Part shown: positions 58,200 through 64,000 of the stretch, piece after piece
How positions within the stretch are numbered: the stretch's first letter is position 1
Layout: the number at the start of each line of letters is the position of its first letter
Program-made: the position numbers and the translations under genes
Notes under the pieces: model-generated
Seen by the model: only the letters and a program-made list of their open reading frames with translations
Told to the model about the DNA's origin: nothing
Databases searched by the model: none
Assembly (NCBI GenBank): GCA_001839685.1
Contig: MLAK01000643.1
Coordinates: 1-64,000 of the forward strand
Source: Tritrichomonas foetus
Taxonomy: Eukaryota > Parabasalia > Tritrichomonadida > Tritrichomonadidae
Length of the DNA stretch: 64,000 nt
Direction of reading: 5' to 3'

Positions 58200-58613
58200 T
58201 TAATTATACGAACCGCTATAGCCAGACTCCGTTTCATCCTCGTCTGGAGTTGATTCCTTTTCCTCTTTCTCTTCTTCTTCTTCACCATCTTTGCTTCTTG
58301 CTTCTTCTAATTCTCTTGCTCTTCTCTCTTGCTCCAATCTTTCGGCTTCTTCTTTTTCCCGCCTTAATTTTTCTTCAGCATCAATTTTGGCTTTTTCTTG
58401 GCGAAGTCCCTCTAAATATTCTTCTTTATCTGTTTGAAGCTTCTTTTCTTCCTCCCCAAATTTGGCGCAATTATCTTGGACGTCGCGATAATGTAATAAC
58501 CATTTGGCGAAGTAGTCAAGCGGATCGACTGGATGAGCGCGTGCTGTTTCTTTTAAACCTTCTGCAATTACATCACCAACTGTCTCTTTGATATAAGAAA
58601 TATCGATTGTCAT
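58200..58613 (-). CDS. DPY30-motif protein (DYDC/radial-spoke type)
   Basis: 137 residues. Residues 5-42 (YIKETVGDVIAEGLKETARA, then HPVDPLDYFAKWLLHYRD) form a DPY30 dimerisation motif; compare the usual L...LG..L..GL.E....RP.DPIEYLA.WL. The rest is a charged coiled coil with an acidic tail (SKDGEEEEEKEEKESTPDED). DPY30 motifs bind amphipathic helices; besides SET1 complexes they occur in the flagellar radial spoke (RSP2, DYDC1/2). The coiled-coil extension resembles DYDC1 more than nuclear DPY30, which favours a flagellar role, but this is inference. Initiator-like TCATT is 10 bases before the ATG. Confidence 0.75.
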   Translation of the reverse strand: MTIDISYIKETVGDVIAEGLKETARAHPVDPLDYFAKWLLHYRDVQDNCAKFGEEEKKLQTDKEEYLEGLRQEKAKIDAEEKLRREKEEAERLEQERRARELEEARSKDGEEEEEKEEKESTPDEDETESGYSGSYN

Positions 58614-58620
58614 TCTTGTG

Positions 58621-58625
58621 AATGA
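58621..58625 (-). promoter_or_regulatory. Initiator-like TCATT
   Basis: TCAYW match on the minus strand, A at 58623, 10 bases before the DPY30 gene ATG. Confidence 0.35.
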
Positions 58626-58840
58626 TTTAATTCGTTAATTTATCAAAGATTTTTTTGTTGAGTTAAATGGTCTTCCACTCTCAAATTCTCTCCAAATAAC
58701 TTCCTAAAAAGTTTCAAAAGAAATTATTTGTGATTCTATTTGGTCATCTAATATTCAATTTTTTGATATATGTGACCATATAATTATTTAATTGGCAATC
58801 AAAATCTAAACGACCTCTTTGAGAAGTTTAAAATATATAA

Positions 58841-61009
58841 ATGATACCTTCACGATTTGGACTTACGCCTCTTAGTGCCGCAAGTATTCCTTCTGTATCA
58901 TTTGAAAACATGACAGATACAACAAATTCGCTTTTTGCCATGCCAGACACTTCAAATTCCAATAAAAAATATATCGAAGACTTAATTCGAACAGCAGATC
59001 CATTACTACCGATTCAAAATGAACAAGAAAGCTTAATTTTTACACGCAGTTTCCCTAGAATTTGCATGCTTTCGTTCTACCCGCAAAGAAGTGATGAATA
59101 TTTTTTGGCCATTGCGCAGCATTTTACGCGATCTCGAATTTCGGCAGTTCCTTCAATTTTTACTATTCCAAACGACGCGCATAAAATTTTCTTTGAATGT
59201 GAAGATCCGACCAAATTACAAAACAGTTTAAGATCGATTCCAATTTTGTCAACGTGCAGAATTTCAGTTGAAGTTGTTTCTGACACGCGCGAATTTGTGA
59301 ACAATTTTTGCAATTTAAATCCAAGCTCATTACTTCAAGTCGGGAAGTTTGTCAGAATTGCTAAACCGGAATATGAAGATGATGTGGCACAAATTGTTTC
59401 TACTAATAAAGAACAGAAAAGATGTCTTGTAAAAATCATGCCACGAATTGATTATGAAAATCTCAGAAAATTTAATGCTTTAACACAAACTCAACTTAAT
59501 AATCAAATGCCTATGAATTATCGACCACCGAAAGCTTTATATAATAGAAAGGCTCTTTTGGAAATAAATGACGGAATACAAATCGGCACTAAAAAGATTG
59601 AAATTGATGCAAAAACAGAAATTACTGTTGATTTGTGGAGCGGCAAAAAATTCTATGGAAAGTTTATTTATGAAAAAGTGTCTTTTTCTCAGATCATCGC
59701 AAATGGAAAACCATTCACTGATGAAGAATTGAATCCATTTTTACAAAACGTTTATGGAACAGAACAAATTATAGTTGGCATAACTGATGCAATCAGGCAT
59801 CTCAATAAAAACAAAAATTCTCAAAATTCATCTTTAAAGTCAACAAATATGTTGTCAAAAACAAATAAAAAGAAAAAATTATTAATGCCAATGCAAAATA
59901 TTCTCGAAATAACTAAAAAACCACAAAAGAAACCAATTGAAGAAATTCCACCACAACCACCATCTCCAATTACACTTTCACCATCACCACCAAACTCTCC
60001 TCCACCGAATAACCATTCTAAAAGTCATGAAACCACTTCAAAAAGTTGTTCAAAAGAAAAGGAGAAAGAGAAAGATTTAGGTTTGAAAAAGACAGGAGAA
60101 AACTTTCCAATTGGAACATCAGTAATTCCACATTATGGCCAATTTAGCGGTATTCATTGTGTGATTAAATCTAACAATGATAATGTTTTAATGGCTGAAG
60201 TTTCACCTGATCCTTTACTTTCAATTAAGTTGAAAGATTTTCAACTTGAAGAATTGATGGTTAAAGAACCGAAAATTAAAGTTGATGCGTTTGTTCAAGC
60301 CGCAAATGACGATCTTAAATCTGCAATTAATCCCCCGCCCTCACCAAAGCCAAAACCAAAAAAACAAGAAATCGAAGAAATTAAAGTCGTTGAAAAATGT
60401 TCAAATGAAACTCAATCTGAAATAAGCCAGGATATCATTCCAATTCAAGGTGATCTTGTTTTATTCAGAAACGGAACAAAAGCAATTATAACTGACAATC
60501 ACGAATATATGGAAACTTCCACTGGTCAGCGAAAGAAAGAAAAAGGCGCAGAAAGGATTTTTGCAACAATAGAAAATGATGATAACCATGTCACTGATGC
60601 GAATGGTGAAAGATTAAATATCAATGAAAAAGTAAAAATTTTGAAAGGTGCAAATGCAGGTGAATTTGCACAAATTGTTCATATTGCAGCAGATTCTGTT
60701 TTTGTAAACATTGATAAAAACTTATTTAAAGTTCGAGGCGAACATGTGAAAAAGTTCGTCGTTGAACAATCTCAAAAAGTGAACGCTGAAGATATCATTA
60801 ATGAACTTGTAGTAAAATTAGAAAAAGGAATAACTTCTGAGCCAAAAGCAATAATTCGAGCTGATACAAAAGGAAATCTGCATCTTGCTGGATCGAAAAA
60901 TGATGTTGTAAAAATGAGAGATTTTGGCTCGAAATGGTGGTTTGCATCCATTCCACCTGACAGCCTTCTCACTTCTAGACACAGACGAAAGAAACACAGA
61001 AACTTTTAA
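58841..61009 (+). CDS. SPT5: Transcription elongation factor SPT5 (divergent)
   Basis: 722 residues. SPT5 is the eukaryotic NusG; with SPT4 it clamps RNA polymerase II. A NGN domain lies at about 70-155 (SFPRICMLSFYPQRSDEYFL, then HKIFFECEDPTKLQNSLRSI). It is followed by the first KOW unit at about 168-205, VGKFVRIAKPEYEDDVAQIV followed by KIMPRIDYE; both phrases are very close to the conserved SPT5 text ('G.WVR...G.Y.GD.AQV', 'PRIDY'). RPPKALY and a GKFIYEKVSFSQI phrase after it also fit. Further KOW-like units occur near 428, 545 and 590-630. Between are Pro/Ser/Lys-rich linkers. The long acidic N-terminus and the C-terminal phosphorylated repeat of animal SPT5 are not seen. It diverges from the DPY30 gene. 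Confidence 0.8.
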   Translation: MIPSRFGLTPLSAASIPSVSFENMTDTTNSLFAMPDTSNSNKKYIEDLIRTADPLLPIQNEQESLIFTRSFPRICMLSFYPQRSDEYFLAIAQHFTRSRISAVPSIFTIPNDAHKIFFECEDPTKLQNSLRSIPILSTCRISVEVVSDTREFVNNFCNLNPSSLLQVGKFVRIAKPEYEDDVAQIVSTNKEQKRCLVKIMPRIDYENLRKFNALTQTQLNNQMPMNYRPPKALYNRKALLEINDGIQIGTKKIEIDAKTEITVDLWSGKKFYGKFIYEKVSFSQIIANGKPFTDEELNPFLQNVYGTEQIIVGITDAIRHLNKNKNSQNSSLKSTNMLSKTNKKKKLLMPMQNILEITKKPQKKPIEEIPPQPPSPITLSPSPPNSPPPNNHSKSHETTSKSCSKEKEKEKDLGLKKTGENFPIGTSVIPHYGQFSGIHCVIKSNNDNVLMAEVSPDPLLSIKLKDFQLEELMVKEPKIKVDAFVQAANDDLKSAINPPPSPKPKPKKQEIEEIKVVEKCSNETQSEISQDIIPIQGDLVLFRNGTKAIITDNHEYMETSTGQRKKEKGAERIFATIENDDNHVTDANGERLNINEKVKILKGANAGEFAQIVHIAADSVFVNIDKNLFKVRGEHVKKFVVEQSQKVNAEDIINELVVKLEKGITSEPKAIIRADTKGNLHLAGSKNDVVKMRDFGSKWWFASIPPDSLLTSRHRRKKHRNF

Positions 61010-61142
61010 AGCATCAAATAGCGGCTGACAACAACTCAAAATATGAATAAATAATGTAACAAATAAAATGGAGCAGTTATTGTAACTGATAGAAACTCAC
61101 GAAAATGAAGAAGAAATTAAAAAAATTATGTTAGTAAATATA

Positions 61143-61168
61143 GGGTGTCCGGAGGCGTGATGTCACTA
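61143..61168 (+). repeat. Mariner left terminal inverted repeat
   Basis: 26 bp starting GGGTGTCCGG and ending GTGATGTCACTA. Matches the right end except four consecutive bases (AGGC here). Confidence 0.9.
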
Positions 61169-61312
61169 CCCACATTAGAAGTGAAATCAATACATTATAT
61201 TTATAAATAATAAACTATGCAATGTTAACATAAAAATTTTGAAAACAATTTTTTTTTCTCTTGACTGAAAATAGAGATAAAGAATCTTTTTCATAAAAAA
61301 AAAGAATAATTT

Positions 61313-61337
61313 ATAAACGTACACGATGCACGTTTAT
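61313..61337. repeat. 8-bp inverted repeat just before the transposase
   Basis: ATAAACGT (61313-61320) and ACGTTTAT (61330-61337) are perfect complements with a 9-base spacer. The right arm ends 6 bases before the transposase ATG. It may be a transcript stem-loop or a protein-binding site. Confidence 0.7.
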
Positions 61338-61343
61338 TAAAAA

Positions 61344-62354
61344 ATGATTGATCAACATTCAATCATAACTTTTCTGCAGCTTGAAGGAAAAAGGGGCAAA
61401 GAAATATATGAAGAAATGAAGAGTGTCTTGAAAGAAAAATGTTTGTCTCAAAGACAAATCTACCGAGTCATGGCAGAACTGAACAGAAGTCAAAACACAC
61501 AGCCTGTGAAAAAAGAGAAAAAGTGCCAAAGTTATGATATTCTTGACTGGAAAATTTTAGATGTTTTAACCGAATTTCCACATTCATCGTGTCGATATAT
61601 TGCTAATGTTTTAGGTGAACCAAAATCGACAATTTATGATCGTTTAACATCAAAATTAATGTATAAACATGTGCATCTTCGATGGGTGCCACATATTCTA
61701 ACAGAAAATCAAAAGGCCAATAGAGTTTTATTGGCAAAAAAACTTCTTAAAATTTTGAATGCAGAACAAAAAACTAATTTCACCTTTTTAATAACAGGAG
61801 ATGAGTCTTGGTTTTATTCCAAGACTGATTTCAATACACAATGGATTCCTGAAAACTCAGTAATCCCAACTATTCAAAATCCAGGGTTTCAGATCACTAA
61901 ATTTATGGTGACTGTATTTTGGAACCCTCATGGGATAATTCATATTGATGTTTTGCCGCCAAATGAAAAGTTTAATGCTGCATATTATATTACAGCCATT
62001 ATGTCAAAAATTGTTGAGTTTAAAAACTCGAATAATTATAAAAAATTATTTGTTCATTATGACAATGCAAAGCCTCATGTGGCAAAAATTGTCAAAAAAT
62101 ATATAAATGAAAACTCACTAGAATCAGTTCCACATCCGGCATATTCACCTGATTTGGCGCCTAGCGACTTTTTTTTATTTGGAACTATTAAAGAAAAAGT
62201 TAAAGGAATTGTTTTTGAATCACCAAGCCATTTGATTCAAACAATAGTCCAAATTTTCAATGAAATTCCATCGGAAACTTTGCTTTCAGTTTTTGCAGAA
62301 TGGCAAAATAGACTGAAAAAAGTTATTGATGCCAATGGAGACTACATATTTTGA
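61344..62354 (+). CDS. Mariner transposase (DD34D)
   Basis: 336 residues, the normal mariner size. It cuts and pastes the element at TA sites. An N-terminal paired-type DNA-binding region (1-115) has two helix-turn-helix parts (LSQRQIYRVMAELNRS and SCRYIANVLGEPKSTIYDRL). The catalytic triad is ITGDESW, VHYDNAKPH and SPDLAPSDFFLFG, with exactly 34 residues between the second and third Asp. The linker motif WVPHILTENQK, which in other mariners helps pair the ends, is present. No stop or frameshift is seen, so it may be active. Confidence 0.95.
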   Translation: MIDQHSIITFLQLEGKRGKEIYEEMKSVLKEKCLSQRQIYRVMAELNRSQNTQPVKKEKKCQSYDILDWKILDVLTEFPHSSCRYIANVLGEPKSTIYDRLTSKLMYKHVHLRWVPHILTENQKANRVLLAKKLLKILNAEQKTNFTFLITGDESWFYSKTDFNTQWIPENSVIPTIQNPGFQITKFMVTVFWNPHGIIHIDVLPPNEKFNAAYYITAIMSKIVEFKNSNNYKKLFVHYDNAKPHVAKIVKKYINENSLESVPHPAYSPDLAPSDFFLFGTIKEKVKGIVFESPSHLIQTIVQIFNEIPSETLLSVFAEWQNRLKKVIDANGDYIF

Positions 62355-62402
62355 AATACTTATCAATAAAAAATGACTTATTAGAAATGACTTTATTATA
62401 CT

Positions 62403-62428
62403 TAGTGACATCACATTACCGGACACCC
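62403..62428 (-). repeat. Mariner right terminal inverted repeat
   Basis: Reverse complement of the left end apart from four bases (TAAT against AGGC). Followed by TA at 62429-62430. Confidence 0.9.
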
Positions 62429-62605
62429 TATATATTTGAATCAACTAAATATTTATCAGTATTTATATTTTTTATTATTTAGAATTTCAAACAATATTAC
62501 TATCAAAATATAACTAGTGAATCTATATGAGAAAATTCATTGTTCTAAGCTTTCGAGTAATTATAGCTTTTTTGATATCAAATATCATGAATTATATATT
62601 TCTGA

Positions 62606-64000
62606 TCAAAATGGAGACTTAATCTTTGATTTAACTCGCTTTTGCTTGAATGGACGAACTGATCGAGGAGTTTCAACTATTTCTGAATCAAATCCATCTC
62701 TTGAATTATAACAAACACCAACATGAGAGGGACCTGAACGATAAGCAATGGAATTGGGCGGAGTTCCTAGTGCTCGTTGAAGCTCAGCTTCAGTGAGTGC
62801 ACCTGTCACCTGTGGTGTTTCTCTTCCACATGCCATACATCGAACTCTTCCGACAGCTGTTTGGCTATCTGATCTATTAGCAATCATTAATTCCTCGAAT
62901 ATATCATTAATTTCATCTCTTGTTGCAGTATTCTTTAGATTGTTTTTGAGAGCATCTATATGGGATCTTAACTCACCAATTATTGATTGTATCTTTAAGA
63001 ATAATCGATCAACTTGGTCTCTGTCAATCTTTCTCCCAAGTTCTTCGACAGTTTCTGCTAATTTTTTATTCATTGCTGTTAAGTATGCTTGAAGTGGTGG
63101 ATGAAGTCGATAAATGAAATCTATTGCATCTTCAAGATTGACAAATGTTTGAATAGGTGGTAAATTAGGGTCATCATACCAATTTGCTTTCATTGCTGGA
63201 TATGGTCGAACACGAGTTAAATCGTAATCAGGTTTAGAAACACTTTCATGATTAACTGCTGATGGTTTTCCAACATTTGTTTTACTAATATTTACAATTA
63301 ATGGAGGTGGCTGCTGTGGTTGTGGATGTTGCTGTTGTTGTTGTTGTTGTTGAGATTTAGGTGCTTCTTCAACTGGACGAGGTGAAAGCATAGATAATCT
63401 TGGTGTAGTTATTTGTGGACGGGGTGATGCAGGAACACTGCTTTTAATTGGAGTTGATGAAGTGCTTGGTTGTTTATAAAGTTGTTCTTTTATATTATTT
63501 AGTTCTTCATAAATTTGGCCAAAGTTGGCACGAAGGAAATCCATAGATCCATTCATTGTTGATGGCAAAGAACCATCAAGGGATGCATTGGTTGAATTCA
63601 ATCCTGCAATTGAAGTTGCAATGTGTTGAACAGAATCACGTGTTGATAAAATAGTTCCTTTGTTTTCAGTGATTAGGTTTTCGCATTTTCCAATTCTTTC
63701 AGCAAGTTCTAATAATTTGGAATTATCTCGCGGAATTAATCCTGACAATTCTTCTGATTTCTGGCGTAGTTTAATATTGAAAAAGTCGGAAAGTTGTGAT
63801 AATCTATCTTCAAGGCCATTTTTCAAACTGTCCACGTCGTTAATTGCTTTATCACATTTATTATTTAAATCATTAATTTTTTCATTTAATAAATTGACTT
63901 TCTCGTCGATATTTTTATTCAATTCATTCCTCACTTCATTTAACTCGTCACGGGTTGGAACATTTTGCAATAATTTTTGGAGTTCGCGAATCATTTCTTC
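62606..64000 (-). CDS. DUF4795-type coiled-coil protein (QRICH2-like), partial
   Basis: The reading frame runs off the right edge; 464 codons are visible, with an internal ATG at 63994 that may not be the true start. Coiled coil dominates the first 180 visible residues. A Ser/Pro/Gln-rich linker follows (about 185-245, with a Gln run and a Pro-rich part). From about 295 to 400 a second helical region (AMNKKLAETVEELGRKIDRD) leads into VGRVRCMACGRETPQVTG. This CxxC-containing motif after helices matches the DUF4795 domain of QRICH2, a sperm-flagellum protein, where a CxSCDRP-type motif follows similar helices. Likely an axonemal protein. Only the C-terminal part is seen. Confidence 0.6.
   Translation of the reverse strand, partial: EEMIRELQKLLQNVPTRDELNEVRNELNKNIDEKVNLLNEKINDLNNKCDKAINDVDSLKNGLEDRLSQLSDFFNIKLRQKSEELSGLIPRDNSKLLELAERIGKCENLITENKGTILSTRDSVQHIATSIAGLNSTNASLDGSLPSTMNGSMDFLRANFGQIYEELNNIKEQLYKQPSTSSTPIKSSVPASPRPQITTPRLSMLSPRPVEEAPKSQQQQQQQQHPQPQQPPPLIVNISKTNVGKPSAVNHESVSKPDYDLTRVRPYPAMKANWYDDPNLPPIQTFVNLEDAIDFIYRLHPPLQAYLTAMNKKLAETVEELGRKIDRDQVDRLFLKIQSIIGELRSHIDALKNNLKNTATRDEINDIFEELMIANRSDSQTAVGRVRCMACGRETPQVTGALTEAELQRALGTPPNSIAYRSGPSHVGVCYNSRDGFDSEIVETPRSVRPFKQKRVKSKIKSPF

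Larger units (their letters stand above)
61143..62428 (+). mobile_element. Mariner element, apparently complete
   Basis: 1,286 bp with a TA on each side (61141-61142 and 62429-62430), the mariner target duplication. Terminal inverted repeats of 26 bp begin GGGTGTCCGG, and 22 of 26 positions agree. It encodes one uninterrupted transposase. DD34D spacing of the catalytic residues is the mariner type; trichomonads carry many such elements (Tvmar in T. vaginalis). The complete structure suggests a fairly recent insertion, between the SPT5 gene and the DUF4795 gene, and it damages neither. Confidence 0.93.

Noticed and set aside
1..64000. Spliceosomal introns
   Set aside because: I looked for the trichomonad 3' consensus (ACTAACACACAG) and found none by eye; all genes read through. 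A CAG-like end before 35846 and near 51230 is not sufficient.

Overview
The window looks like nuclear DNA of a parabasalid flagellate, most like Tritrichomonas or Trichomonas. That assignment is inference. It rests on AT-rich sequence packed with uninterrupted, apparently intron-free eukaryotic genes on both strands, and on lineage-typical families: R2R3 Myb proteins, PAS/cyclase-like multi-membrane proteins, LLKQPN-type ankyrin repeats, SAPS-like helical proteins and a mariner element with DD34D chemistry. About 31 protein genes, one tRNA-Lys(UUU), one apparently complete mariner and at least two ankyrin gene remnants can be supported. There is no sign of bacterial operons, CRISPR arrays or rRNA.

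0-19 kb: a type I surface protein; a 2.1-kb gene-poor stretch with a perfect 27-bp hairpin and a possible decayed gene; RNA polymerase III subunit RPC3; a three-repeat Myb protein; a small basic protein; an ankyrin pseudogene; a Rab GTPase; a coiled-coil protein with a UVR-like end; a small membrane protein; ALG14; the first SAPS-like protein; tRNA-Lys.

19-35 kb: a broken ankyrin N-terminus; a 1,599-residue membrane protein with PAS and a degenerate cyclase domain; a very disordered Glu/Ser-rich protein; a kinase with a long helical tail; a small Pro-rich protein; a second SAPS-like protein; two small coiled-coil proteins.

36-51 kb: a pyruvate phosphate dikinase homologue that lacks its phosphohistidine domain; a GAF protein with a degenerate phosphodiesterase-like end; an ARMC2-like protein; a third SAPS-like protein and an armadillo-like neighbour; a GT61 glycosyltransferase divergent by 75 bp from a BTB-like gene.

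51-64 kb: a RhoGEF/PH/FYVE protein; a second Myb protein; a BAR/SH3-like protein; an LRRC23-like protein; a DPY30-motif protein; SPT5; the mariner; and a DUF4795 coiled-coil protein cut by the window edge.

Themes. Four genes (ARMC2-, LRRC23-, DPY30/DYDC- and DUF4795-like) point to the axoneme and radial spokes. RPC3, SPT5 and two Myb proteins serve transcription. Rab, FYVE and BAR/SH3 proteins fit membrane traffic and actin. Several signalling or metabolic genes look like pseudoenzymes, the clearest being the dikinase homologue. Starts were set at the first ATG; where a longer reading frame opens only with a non-ATG codon, the ATG was preferred. All identifications are by eye from family motifs; no database search was possible.
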